The notes: a model not told the origin generated them from the sequence alone. Shown: positions 13,136 to 24,317, counted from the first letter of the stretch. The stretch is DNA of 64,000 nt from Rhodeus uyekii (GCA_037043235.1 JAWRVZ010000238.1:226001-290000); one strand, 5' to 3'. Numbers and translations: made by a program.

Positions 13136-14075
13136 TGTTACTAGGTAGTTGTGAGGTCTTCTGGGTAGTTACTATGGCATTCCTAGCACAATAGTCAATA
13201 GAGCCAACCCCCATGTCTCTACGACACTCAGAAGCAGAGATATAGGTCTGGCTAAATGGTTGCTAGGGTTCTCTATTTGGTTGCTAAGGAGTGGCTTCAC
13301 TGCTACAGTGATGTTACTCCAAAGGCTCCTTGTGAGTATGAACGATAAACCAACCACTACGCCTCTACGACATTCAGAACTGAAGATATCTCGCTTTGCA
13401 TTTGGTTGCTAAGGTGCTTGATAATGGTTGCTAGGGCGTGGCTAGGACGTGTTGAAGACATTGATGATTGGCAGTTTGCTGCCCCAAGTCAAACAAGCCC
13501 GTCCTCAAATTTCTATGACTTTTCTATCCAGACATAGAAGTCGATCTATTTGAATGGAAGTCTATTGGAAGGGTTGCTAAGGTGGTCTAAATGGTTGCTA
13601 GGGCGTGGCTTAATAGCTTCACTGTGATCCTGAGACACTCATTGGTCGCCTGAGTAAAATGAGCCCTCCCCCTTGTCTCTGTGACGCTGTGATGCAGACC
13701 TATATTCAATTCAAAATCCCTATGCAATTTGCCATAGTAGATGCTGTTTCATGGGACGGCCTTCCCCATTCATCTCTATGGGGCAAATTTGGGCAGCTCT
13801 AGAACCCCAGGGGTACAACTTTCACCCCATTGTGTGGTATGATTTTACAGAGGCTGTCACCCTATTCAAATGTGGCGAGTTTCATCTTTTTACAAATTCC
13901 TCGCTCCGACTAATTAATCGTCAAAGTTCGTCGCAATGTTAAGTCAATAGGATTTTTCGGCTCTTTTGGCGTCCCTGGGGCGAACACCGTACCCCCGATC
14001 CCTTAGAAAAGATATAGCAACTCGGGCCTGTAGCACTAAAGCTGTAGGAGGAGATAGCGTGAAAATTTTTGTACA

Positions 14076-14129
<54 letters not shown>

Positions 14130-14409
14130 GTTTATTAGCATTTCAGTAAGTTGGCTGCTTCTCAGCCAACTTAATAATAAGTTTATTAGCATTTCAATAT
14201 GTTGGCTGCTTCTCAGCCAACTTAATAATGAGTTTATTAGAATATCAGCAAGTTGACTGCTTCTCAGCCAACTTAACTAGAGAGGATGAAGTTCGTCGAG
14301 ACAAACTTTAGAAGTTGGCTGAGAATGTTGCACCAGAAACGTTAATTTTGCATGTTGGTAGCACAATTTAACATTAACTACGAAATACGGTACGAAACCA
14401 GAAATTAAC
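13136..14409. repeat. Higher-order block B, copy 4
   Basis: Nearly identical to the other B blocks, with about 17 AAT units near 14077-14128. Confidence 0.9.
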
Positions 14410-14791
14410 AGGTTGCTAAGGTGTTCTAGGTGGTTGCTAGGCAGTATCTAGGGTATCCGGGTGGTTGTTTGGGTGTTGCTAGGTGGTTGCTAGGGTAACC
14501 AGAGTGGTTGCTACGGTGTTGCTAGGGAAACCAGGGTGGTTGCTAGACATCCTGGGTGGTTGCTATGGTAACAAGAGTGGTTGCTAGGATGTTGCTAAGC
14601 AGTTGCTAGGGTATCCTGGGTGGTTGCTAGGGTCTTGCTAGGTGGTTGCTAGGGTAGCCAGAGTGCTTGCTATGGTGTTGCTAGGTGGTTGCTAGGGTAT
14701 CCTGGGTGGTTGCTAGGGTGTTGCTAGGGTATCTGGCGTGGTTGCTAGGGTGTTGCTAGGCAGTTGCTAGGGTATTGGGGTGGTTGCTAGG

Positions 14792-15325
14792 ATGTTACTA
14801 GGTAGTTGTGAGGTGTTATGGGTAGTTACTATGGCATTCCTGGCACAATTTAACACTTCGCTAATCACTATTAGCATGTAGCTATTCACTGCTAGCATGT
14901 GTAGCATGTTGACAGCTCTGTTTGCTAGCATGAGTCAATAGAACCAAACCCCATGTCTCTATGGCACTCTGATCCAGAGATATAGGTCTGGCTAAACGGT
15001 TGCTAGGGTACTCTGTTTGGTTGTTAGGGAGTGGTTCCATAGTGATCCTGAGACACGCATTGGTTGCCTGATTAAAAAGAGCCCTCCCCCTTGAGTGTAC
15101 GATACTGTGATGCAGAGTTATGTTCAAAACAAAATTCCTATGTAAGTTACCATGAAACATGCAGGAACTGAAACAGGAAACAGGAAGCGCAAGCACTTCC
15201 TGTTTCCTGTCCAGGATTATAAATATTAAGTAGAATGGCATCATCCTTGATTCTCATTGGATGAGAGACAGTTATAGAACCGCCCCTGCACTGACTCTCA
15301 GCAGCTGCAGTGTTTAGATTTGAAT
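14792..15325. repeat. Higher-order block D, copy 3
   Basis: Matches D1 and D2 up to TTTGAATT. It then continues into non-minisatellite sequence instead of returning to the array, so this copy marks the array edge. Confidence 0.85.
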
Positions 15326-15675
15326 TTTGGCAGTTGGTCTTTGAACGCTCTTGGCTCATTCTGAACATTCCGCAATGAATGTCAATGGGTTTTTTTCCGG
15401 TCTTTGATCGCCATTTTTAGGATAACCGTAGGTCCGATCCCTTAGAAAATATATAACAACTAAATTCAGAACAGGCCTGTGGCCTGTTCTGAATTTGGAG
15501 TCTGTAGCACTAAAGCTGTAGGAGGAGATACAGTCAGAAAAAAAGGGCCTCAGAAGAATAATAACTATATAGTTTATTAGCATTTCAGTAAGTTGGCTGC
15601 TTCTCAGCCAACTTAATAAGTTTAGATACAATATCACTAAGTTGGCTTTCTCAAGCCAACTTAATAATCCCACAT
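15326..15675. repeat. Diverged block-B-like sequence at the array edge
   Basis: This stretch parallels the second half of block B. It has a CAATGAATGTCAATGGG segment, GATCCCTTAGAAAA, GTAGCACTAAAGCTGTAGGA and GGAGATA, and two hairpins (15594-15618, exactly AAGTTGGCTG/CAGCCAACTT, and about 15639-15662, diverged). It also has a second inverted repeat, TTCAGAACAGGCC near 15465-15495. D3 plus this segment may be the original full repeat from which the array blocks derive. Confidence 0.7.
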
Positions 15676-16036
15676 GAAGATGACACATGTACTTTAAGTT
15701 CTGTTGGCGTAGCGACGCCAATCACCAGAGACTGGGAAAAAGAAGGTGTGTGGGGACTTCTGTGCAGTTTATATCCAGATGTTTGGGCTAAACATAAATT
15801 GGACTGTGGAAAAGCCAACATTGATCCCATTGTGATTGAGGGCCCAATACATCCCCCTCATAAACAATATCCCATTCGACCTGAAGCAAGAAAAGCTGTG
15901 GAAGAAATAGTAGTAGATTTGGAAGCCGAAGGGATTGTCAGACAAACTTCTTCTAACACAAACAGTCCTGTCTGGCCTGTCAAGAAATCTGACAACTCAT
16001 GGCGATTGACCATTGATTACACAAGACTGTGTATAA
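15676..16036 (+). pseudogene. Endogenous retrovirus-like pol fragment (RT N-terminus)
   Basis: An open plus-strand frame of about 120 codons resembles the protease-RT junction and first part of RT of vertebrate retroviruses. It has a WEKEGVWGLL leader, PDVWAKHKLDCGK, a proline-rich GPIHPPHKQYPI segment, and the RT region 1 features EGIVRQTSSNTNSPVWPVKK and WRLTIDYTRL. It stops there: the catalytic YxDD region, RNase H and integrase are absent. Downstream sequence switches to an LTR in the opposite orientation. This is a rearranged relic with no functional potential. Known: related pol genes are common in fish genomes. Inferred: it belongs to the same family as the LTRs at 16037-16376 and 21286-22017, because it abuts one of them. 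Confidence 0.8.
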
Positions 16037-16376
16037 AACTTGTTGTTCTCGACAAGCCATGCTTCAGACTGTCTTCTCTTGTGTGGAAAATTACTAATTT
16101 TGTTTATTAGTTTATTAATTTTCTTTCTTAGCCAATCAGAATAATTTAACCGTCATCATTGACGTAGTTATAACCCTCTGTTAGAGTATAATTGCTGTAA
16201 CAATGTTATTGTATTTGGGGCGGCCTACAAACTCCTTGTGAGACCTGAAGCTGACTTCTGCTGATGAAACTGCAAACTAAACTTCACTAAAATGTCTTCT
16301 ATTGACTGCACTTCTGACTCCTGGTCTTCATTCAACATATCTGGTCCTCGGGTCTTAACTGTAAATTCCCTACAGC
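16037..16376 (-). repeat. Truncated LTR, reversed relative to the pol fragment
   Basis: Read on the minus strand from 16376 (TGTAGGGAATTTACAG) this matches the first ~370 bp of the solo LTR at 21286-22017 with high identity. It is cut at 16037, where the pol fragment begins. The join of a plus-strand pol piece to a minus-strand LTR piece implies inversion or deletion after insertion. Confidence 0.8.
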
Positions 16377-16537
16377 AGTATGTGGGGTTTGGGGTCGACT
16401 GGATCATCTCATACTGTCACCAAAAATGCTACCATTTATACTAAAGATTCAGTAGAACATGTTTATTTTTATTTTTTATTGTTTTATAATGTTTACGTAG
16501 TACATTCATATTTTGGGGTAAGGTGGAGTAAAACATC

Positions 16538-16826
16538 TCGGGTTATGTATGTAACCCTGGTTCCCTGAAGGGGAACGAGACGCTGCATCAAAAGCGCTAG
16601 GGGAAATGCCTGACGATAGTCCTCTGAAGTGCTATGAAACAAATGCGTGTGAATGCACGTGCGAGTCGGTGACGTCATGAACCAGGTCATAAAAGGGGGC
16701 ACCGGAACCGGAACAACAGCTTGATTGTCTGAAGTGGGGCCCGAGGCGCAAGGAGCTGAGGCTGAGATGCAGCATCTCGTTCCCCTTCAGGGAACCAGGG
16801 TTACATACGTAACCCGAGACGTTCCC
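16538..16826. repeat. Inverted repeat with GTTCCCTGAAGGGGAAC motif
   Basis: The segment around 16543-16583 (TATGTAACCCTGGTTCCCTG then AGGGGAACGAGA) recurs in reverse at about 16770-16823, giving a ~40-bp inverted repeat around ~190 bp. It probably is the subterminal part of the larger element at 16560-19830. Confidence 0.7.
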
Positions 16827-19800
16827 TTTCATGGGAACTCGAGCTGCGTCAAAAGCGCTAGGGGAACGATATGCCCACGCCACCTCAGTGACGCCGGCCG
16901 TAGGAGTATCGCAGCTCGCTACGAGCACCCTCGTTCCGAAAGCGGAGAGAGATCAAGATGATAAACCCTCATGAATGTGTGTGGCGAGGACCAGCCAGCT
17001 GCATCACAGACATCAGCCAAGGAAACTAAGAAGGAAGAAGAAGAAGAAGAAATGTTAAATTTTTATAGCGCTTTTCCAGAGCTCAAAGCGCATCACATAG
17101 TAGGGGGGATCTCCTCAAACACCACCAATGTGCAGCATCCACCTGGATGATGCGACGGCAGCCATATTGCGCCAGAACGCTCACCACACACCAGCTTATT
17201 GGTGGAGAGGAGACAGAGTGATGAAGCCAATTAGAGTATGGGGGGGATTAGGAGGCCATGATGGACCAAGGCCAATGGGCAAATTTGGCCAGGATGCCGG
17301 GGTTAAACCCCTACTCTTGCGAAGGACATCCTGGGATTTTAATGACCACAGAGAGTCAGGACCTCGGTTTAAAGTCTCATCCGAAAGACGGTGCTTGTTG
17401 CAGTACAGTGTCCCCGTCACTATACTGGGGTGTTAGGACCCACACAGACCACAGGGTGAGCACCCCCTGCTGGCCTCATAACACCTTTGGAAGCAGCCAC
17501 AACCTGAGTGTAGTGGGTCTGGACGCTCAGAAGAGACAGTCCAGCCGACTCCAGGTGAGAAAGATAGCCTCAGCTATCCCCCTACCCAGATAGAGGAAAC
17601 CGGGACCCACTCGAGGATCCCGGAAGAACAGCTGGTCGGATCCATGCCACAGGATCCTGGTGGACATAGAACCCAGTACTCACACTGGGATGACCTTGTT
17701 CTTAATTCCTGGCCATGATCACCAAGGGGGGAGAGGACAGAACCTCTAGCCACAGAGGAAACCGGGACCGAGGGCGAGTCCCCCGGAGGTATGAGGTAAG
17801 CAGAGCAGCCACATAAACCTCTCGGGCGAAGAAGCCCTGAGCAACGCTGTCCCACAGGAAACAGCCGAAGGGATAAACGGTTTCCTTGTGGTGGAGCCTT
17901 TGGAGGGGAGAGCAGTCCTGGCAACCTCGGTTGTGAGACCAGCACTATGCGCCAGGCCCCCTCAGGGACCGAATGTGTCTGCTCCAGAACTCCCGGGAGC
18001 AGGGCGAAAGGGGAATAATACAGACGTAGCCTCGGCGATGTCTGAACCTCGAAACCAGCTGGAGCAGGTCTGGAAGAGGAAGAGAAACCCTCAGAGAACT
18101 GAGGGAGCCCCATTACCCTAGGCGCCTGCCTCGACAGGACGCCTACTTCCAACTGACAGGTGACCTCTGCAATGTTGCCGGAATAAGGACAACAAGCAGA
18201 TGCTCAAGTTGTCAGCTCTTTTTATTTTTATTTTATTTTTGTACCCAAAAGGAGACCTCAGGTAAGCGTAGATACATTATCCGAGACTCGCCAAAGGGAG
18301 ATAACCTCCTAATGCTAGAGAAGCAGAAAGGGCAGTCCTCAGATCCAGTCCCATGCCGAAGGCTTAGGAATGTCGGCCCTACCATCCGGTGTTAAGGGAT
18401 GGTAGCGAGTAGCGACAACCTGGTAGGGGCGACCCCCTAAACGGTCTGCCGGTGGCGGAGACCGAGGGGAATCGCCAGCTTGAGAGCGTCGGCCCGAACC
18501 TCGGTTTATAGGGAAGGATAGCGGTTAAGGACGTTCTGCTTGAGTGGAGTGACCCATCAGGACCACTCCCGCCCATAGGATGCATCCGTCATGACACGCT
18601 CTTGAAGAGCGTCCACAACAGGGCCCGGATTCTAGGGGAACGCCTGGGTTGAAGGCTCTTGAACCCTCCTCGGAGGGGCGACTCCACCAGAACCGCGCCG
18701 TTCTGGACGGGAACTGGGAAAGATCGCCTCTGCGAGGTCTGGCGCTCTTAGCACCAGCACCTCAAGCTCTAAGCCCCTTTCAGTGAAGAGAACGCTCCTC
18801 AGATGCATCCTGGCGAGCAGGCTGAGCTCAAGAATTTAGGCCCTAGATGAGGAGATGAGCAACAACACTCTTGTGTGCGGCCCTAAGATAGGAGCTCTGA
18901 GGCTGTGGCTGGCACACAGCCTCAAAATGAGGGCGGTAGCTTCCTGGACAACGCCTGCTGCGACAGCCTCCAAAAACTTCTCCACGACAGATCCTCAGAC
19001 CTAGCCGCCGAAAAAGCCCTGTAGGTGACAGAGGGGCGCCCAGGAGGACAAACTTATGTCTCTAGTTTAACGGCTAGGAGGCCAAATAGCTTCTCCTAAG
19101 CCGCCAGAGCCACTTATTTTGAGCAGGCAGAGGCCATCTCACTAGCGGCCCGGAGAGAGAGCTCCGCCCTCGTCGCGGTCCCCGAGCAGTTCCGCAGAAA
19201 CTACTCTGCCCACGAGAAAAAATGACCCGCTTTTATTTTTAATTTTATATATATATATAAACCAGGGTGCTTCCTCTCCAGCCTAGACACTAGCACTTCC
19301 AAGTCCTCAGAGCTGGAGCGTTACAGCGTCAATCTGCCTCTGCCTGATCGGAGGCAAGCGCTCCATACAGCGTGCTTTTGAAACATGACAGAGACCGGAT
19401 CCGTGAGGAAAAGCTGAGGTAGTGCGTAGCCCATCTCAACCCCCGCTGATGGATCCGAGGCGATCCCCAGGTACAGACCCTCGAGCGCCGACTGCGCAGA
19501 TTGTGTGTATCACTATCCGTGACATTCATTGCGGGCAGCTCTTTTATTTTCTTTTTTCTTCAAAACACACAGCTTGTTCGCCAAATATAAGAAGGAAGTC
19601 CCTTTTCTTTTAAACTAAACTAGGGAGATATGTGCACACCAGCAACACAATCAAGCTGTTGTTCTGGGTTCCGGTGCCACCTTTTATGACCTGGTTCATG
19701 ACGTCACCGACCCGCATGTGCATTCACACGCATTTGTTTCATAGTACTTCAGAAGACTATCGTCAGGCATTTCCTCTAGCGCTTTTGACTCAGCTCGAGT

Positions 19801-19830
19801 TCCCATGAAAGGGAACTCCATCTTACATAG
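16560..19830. mobile_element. Non-autonomous DNA element with long inverted ends (class uncertain)
   Basis: The segment at about 16576-16729 (AAAAGCGCTAGGGGAAATGC ... GGTGACGTCATGAACC ... CAACAGCTTGATTG) is repeated in reverse at about 19647-19800, so the ends are inverted repeats of at least 150 bp. Between them is ~3 kb of GC-rich sequence with no convincing coding frame; a 192-codon minus-strand frame at 17574-18152 is low-complexity and unrecognised. The CGAGCTGCGTC and GGGAACTCGAG motifs near the ends resemble subterminal repeats of fish CACTA/EnSpm-type elements, but I see no CACTA terminus or target duplication, so the class is open. Confidence 0.55.
17070..17490 (+). repeat. Dispersed teleost repeat inside the larger element
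   Basis: The stretch starting ATAGCGCTTTTCCAGAGCTC and running through CATCCACCTGGATGATGCGA, GACCTCGGTTTAAAGTCTCA and CCCGTCACTATACTGGGG to CACCCCCTGCTGGCC is one I recognise as a widespread fish interspersed repeat. Its class is not certain to me. It is non-coding and nested. Confidence 0.5.
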
Positions 19831-20222
19831 TCCTTGCTTGGATGCATGTATGTCTGTTACTGTGAGAACTGTCTTGTAAATAGAGATACCAAAGACCAAT
19901 CAAGATCAACCTGCTAAAACAAATGGAGTGATGGACAACTATATAGTGAGATACCAGATTGTGTCTCTAAGAGATATGTGAGAACTGTATTACAAATACA
20001 CACGCTACCTCAGCAGAAATTCTGAGTTGCTGTGGCATAATTGTTAGCATGGCAACCTCCAATGTTTGAGGTTAACGTTTTAAAAGCTTCTAGATCTACT
20101 GCATGCATTTAATTGTACAGCTTGAAACGCTTTTGCAGTGAAAAACACAGCTATACTTATTAGTAAGAAAATGTCTAACCTTTACATGTTTCACTGAATG
20201 TGGCATACCCTTCTTTCCCTAG
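19831..20222. other. No gene recognised
   Basis: AT-rich sequence between the inverted-ended element and a possible exon; no coding or repeat structure seen. Confidence 0.4.
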
Positions 20223-20308
20223 ATCCAAGTTTCTACCTTCCTAACATCCATCAACTCATTCCAACTAACAATACTGATACATTTGATAACATCTTTCTCT
20301 TGATGTTG
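20223..20308 (+). other. Possible exon upstream of the hAT insertion (tentative)
   Basis: A pyrimidine-rich tract and AG acceptor (CTTCTTTCCCTAG) precede an open 86-bp stretch followed by a GTAAAC donor. It lies just left of the composite hAT-type insertion, whose other side carries DUF4806-like exons, so it might be an earlier exon of that gene. The phases do not clearly agree with the next exon and I recognise no protein similarity. Confidence 0.2.
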
Positions 20309-21285
20309 GTAAACTGCTCTTTTAAGGATAAGTTTAATAATTTATTTTTCTCTGTATTAACTAACAATAGTTGAAAGTAGGGATGAGCGAGTACAGCATT
20401 ATCTGTATCTGTTAACCATATGAATTATCTGTATCTGTACTCGGACTGGGCGGGGCCTAACCCGGAAGTGGGTGGAATTTAACCCGGAAGTGGGCGGGGT
20501 TTACCTGCTATGTTATTTTTTATCATGCAATTGATATGGGTCGATCAGAAATTGCTATATTTATTGCTGATTAGAAAACTATTTACATGACAGCATCAGC
20601 ATTGAGCTTCAGATCAATGGTTTTGATCACGAAAACAAATTAACTATATGGGCCATTCTACAGAATTGGTGACAAAACAGAGTTGGAAACATCTTGACAT
20701 TTTTTTAATTTTCCCCCACAAAATTTGCACGTATGCAAATTGTACAATATCCAAGGTATACATTTCTAGTAATTGTGCGGTTAGTTCTCAAATTGTATTT
20801 TCAGAAAATGCTGGAATATTTTCATACACCCCAAATTTGTCACTACCAAAACACAACAATACATCAAAAATTAAGCAGGCTTATAATGACCTATTAAGAT
20901 TTTGTTCACATCAGCCTTGTAAATATATTTTTTCTCTATTTTAAAAAAAATGTTTACAGGTTAAATCAATAAAAATGACAAATGTAATAATATTTTAAGT
21001 GTCATTTATGAGATTTGTTGTATTTTGAACCAAATCTTTCTTTGTAGAAGGCATAAAGTTTATCATACTGATTTCAAAGTTAAGGATTCATTAGGTTGAA
21101 TATGCATTAAACTAAACACTATCATAATGTTTTAGTTGATAATTCAATATACTTTATTTTTTACAAAACTTTAAATGTTTTGGTAGTGACAGCATATTTT
21201 CGGTAGTGACAGTAATGTTTTGGTAGTGACCCCAATACTTAGTTTGTCATAGTTGAATCAGACATTCAACATTTTATGTTAATAC

Positions 21286-22017
21286 TGTAGGGGAATTTAC
21301 AGTTAAGACCCGAGGACCAGATATGTTGAATGAAGACCAGGAGTCAGAAGTGCAGTCAATAGAAGAAATTTTAGTGAAGTTTAGTTTGCAGTTTCATCAG
21401 CAGAAGCCAGCTTCAGGTCTCACAAGGAGTTCGTAGGCCGCCCCCCTTACAATAACATTGTTACAGCAATTATACTCTAACAGAGGGTGCTAACTACGTC
21501 AATGATGACGTTTAAATGATTCTGATTGGCTAAGAAAGACAGATAAACAAAACTAGTAATTTTCCACACAAGAGCAGACAGTCTGACGCATATCCTCGTT
21601 GATCACATGGTTGACGGTTTCGTGACGTGGTTTGTCGAGAACAACAAGTTTTATGGTGCAAGCTAATCACCTCACCAATACTGACCATATTAATGCACAC
21701 ACAGATTCACAGCTTCTCCAAGGCTGAACTCGGCTCAGGCTCCAACAATCAACAGAACCTTCCCAAAACATTCTGATAACACCATTGAGAACTGTTGAGC
21801 CGTGCAGACAATATTCATCCTTACACGATGGAAAACTACAGAAAAGTAAAGAAAGGATATAACTAATAGAAATCCCTAACTTGATTATAAATCACTCTTT
21901 ACAAATCATTCAAATAAGAAAAAGGAAAAGAACATATGAAAAATAAGACAAAGAAAAGAATATAGGTACAAATAAGAAACATGAAAGAATATATATATTT
22001 CCGAATAGTATCTTTCA
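21286..22017 (+). repeat. Solo LTR with 4-bp target duplication
   Basis: The insert starts TGTAGGGGAATTTACAG and ends TCTTTCA, with ATAC on both sides. The second copy of transposon A reads straight through (TTAATACAAATAAC near 56580-56594), proving the insert boundaries. It is the same family as the reversed LTR fragment at 16037-16376, and so probably the ERV whose pol fragment lies at 15676. No internal region remains, consistent with LTR-LTR recombination. Confidence 0.85.
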
Positions 22018-22515
22018 ATACAAATAACTAGTTATATTGCACATATGCAGTCAGCACGTACACTCACCTAAAGGATTATTAGGAACACCATACTAATACT
22101 GTGTTTGACCCCCTTTCACCTTCAGAACTGCCTTAATTCTACGTGGCATTGATTCAACAAGGTGCTGAAAGCATTCTTTTGAAATTTTGGCCCATACCGA
22201 TTGTTATCAATGCATCTCGCAGTTGATGGAGTTTTGTGGGATGCACATCAGGGCACGAAGCTCCCGTTCCACCATATCCCAAAGATGCTCTATTGGGTTG
22301 AGATCTGGTGACTGTGGGGCCATTTTAGTGCAGTGAACTCATTGTCATGTTCAAGAAACCAATTTGAAATGATTCGAGCTTTGTGACATGGTGCATTATC
22401 CTGCTGGAAGCAGCATCAGAGGATGGGTACATGGTGGTCATAAAGGGATGGACATGGTCAAAAACAATGCTCAGGCAGGTCGTAGCATTTAAACGATGCC
22501 CAATTGGCACCTGTG

Positions 22516-23328
22516 GAAATTAAGGACCGCGTCGGTGCTGTGGGTAACCGTTTGAAGGAACTAGATCGGAGAGTGATACAGATTGAGGAGCTGAGCCGTA
22601 ACATCGCAGTCCGGACTGCGGACACGCAGGGAAGAATGGACTCCATTGGTGGTCAGGTCGGTGTGCTTGTACGAACAGTAACCGGTCTGGCCGTGAGGCT
22701 AGACAAAATATCTAGAGAACTGCATCGACCGGTCGAGTGCTGAGGACCAGAACTGATTGATTATGATCCGGACAAATAACTGAAGATCATCAAAATGGAT
22801 TAAAAAAATTTTTATTTTCCTGTCCTAATGTCTCTAACTTTGTCCCTATCTCTCGGTTGGGAATCCAGCCTGCTCAGCCAGTCTACTATCTCCTATGCAC
22901 TCTTATCTCCTTCAAGGACAAAAAACATAGAAACTGAGCTTGGAAACATCTGAAGCTTTGGCTACATTACACATTCTCTCACAACACACAAAAACCCGCC
23001 CACACCCCCTCCCCCCATCCATCCTTCTGCCTGTCCTTATCTATCTCCTCCTCCCAATCCATTCAAAAAATTCCATCATGTGACCGCATGTTCCGTGGAT
23101 GTCATGACTGTGCTATGTGTGCTTGCTAAACTGCATTCTGTAATCTTGGTGTATGTTTTTGGCGCCGCATATATGGCTGCCTCGGTGTTTGAGTTTTTTT
23201 CAGTGATTGTTTGTTTGTTCATGTTGTGTTGTATAGGTGCACTGGAAGCTTAAGCATCAAGTCAAATTCCTTGTGTGTGCAATGCACACACTTGGCAATA
23301 AAGCTCTTTCTGATTCTGATTCTGAAAG
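22516..23328 (+). mobile_element. LINE-like 3' end inserted in Tc1
   Basis: Compared with the Tc1 copy at 56626-57823, about 0.8 kb is inserted after CAATTGGCAC. It ends GGCAATAAAGCTCTTTCTGA with TTCTGA repeats, typical of a non-LTR retrotransposon 3' end. Its 5' part holds an open frame (22504-22743, the first codons contributed by Tc1) whose product looks like a coiled coil, with regular hydrophobic spacing in RVGAVGNRLKELDRRV and LSRNIAVRTADTQGRMDSIG. It could be the end of an ORF1-type protein; the family is not recognised. Confidence 0.65.
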
Positions 23329-23493
23329 GGCCTAAAGTGTGCCAAGAAAACATCCCCCACACCATTACACCACCATCACCAGCCTGCACAGTGGTAACAA
23401 GGCATGATGGATCCATGTTCTCATTCTGTTTACGCCAAATTCTGACTCTACCATCTGAATATCTCAACAGAAATCGAGACTCATCAGACCAGG

Positions 23494-24317
23494 TGTAACG
23501 GGTGTTATGTTGATTTAATTTCACTCAAAATCACTTTTTGTCATTTAATAATTATTTTATTTTTGTATAATTATTTTGAACTGTGTTACTTACTCTTTCA
23601 TGATTTAATATCATTTCGTTTATTATTTTGGCAGTAATTAATTGTATTTAGTCATTTACATTTTCGATTATTAATTGTACGTGGTTCCTTTAAGAGCGAG
23701 CTTCCGGTTGCAGTTGCCCGCGCTCAGTTTGCGGTGAGCGCGGATGCAGAGAGGTGGGTTCCTCATTAGCTCCAGCATCAAAGTGTGACACGAGTTTTGT
23801 AACTTGAAATAGAAATGGTGTTTTGTCCCAAAATGTTCCTAAACCTTATGTAGATGTGTGAGTTAAGTTTGTATGAACCTGCAGTTTGTATTTTTGTAAA
23901 TAATCTGTTGTGATCATTGTGAGAGAGCTCCGTGGCTAAAATGTCCCCTTCCACTGATAGGTTGTATGAAGAAGGCCACGCGATCTCACTGAGTTATTTC
24001 TTTCTTTTTATTTGAGCAGGTATGTTTTTCTTTCATGTTTCTGTCAATATTGTTTCGAGTTTATGTAAAATGTATGTGTTTGAAATATGTTTCATAAATG
24101 TTTAATATGTGTCGTGTATAAAGTCACGTGGCAGTTTGCGGTGAGCGCGGATGCAGAGAGGTTGTATGAAGAAGGCCACGCGATCTCACTGAGTTATTTC
24201 TTTCTTTTTATTTGAGCAGCAGTGCAAAATAAAATACGGCCTGTGAAACTCCTGTTGCCCGGTCTCTTCGATCACCATCATCAAACACAACGCAGAGTCG
24301 AACAGAGACCGGTCACA
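23494..24317 (+). repeat. Second solo-LTR-like insert, with an internal spliced-looking duplication
   Basis: The insert starts TGTAACGGGTG and ends CCGGTCACA, and CAGG flanks both sides (23490-23493 and 24318-24321). The uninterrupted Tc1 copy has a single CAGGCAACATT. AATAAA lies near 24228. Inside, 23725-23753 and 23961-24019 are separate, but their copies at 24132-24160 and 24161-24219 are directly joined. The missing 207 bp starts GTGGGT and ends GATAG, like a spliced intron. Confidence 0.8.

Larger units (their letters stand above)
3401..15325. repeat. GGTTGCTAGG minisatellite with higher-order structure
   Basis: The array is built from short units of 10-12 bp (GGTTGCTAGGGT, GTTGCTAGGT), commonly grouped into ~43-bp sets ending in variants such as ATCCTGAGT, ATTTTGGGT or AACCAGAGT. 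It is interrupted by four copies of a long block (B) and three of a related shorter block (D). B-block starts lie 3594, 3069 and 2388 bp apart. Long stretches between blocks are near-identical, as expected from recent unequal exchange. Open frames here repeat with the array and are not genes. Confidence 0.95.

Noticed and set aside
3401..15325. CRISPR-like array of direct repeats
   Set aside because: Repeats are short, variable and directly adjacent with no unique spacers; the context is eukaryotic minisatellite.
17574..18152. 192-codon minus-strand frame rich in Ser/Pro/Gly
   Set aside because: It lies within a non-coding, inverted-ended element, has no recognisable domain, and overlaps GC-rich sequence where long chance frames are expected.
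16037..21660. Apparent ~350-bp terminal inverted repeats flanking a 5.6-kb element
   Set aside because: The right copy is a solo LTR with its own ATAC duplication inside transposon A. The two are independent LTRs in opposite orientation, not TIRs of one element.
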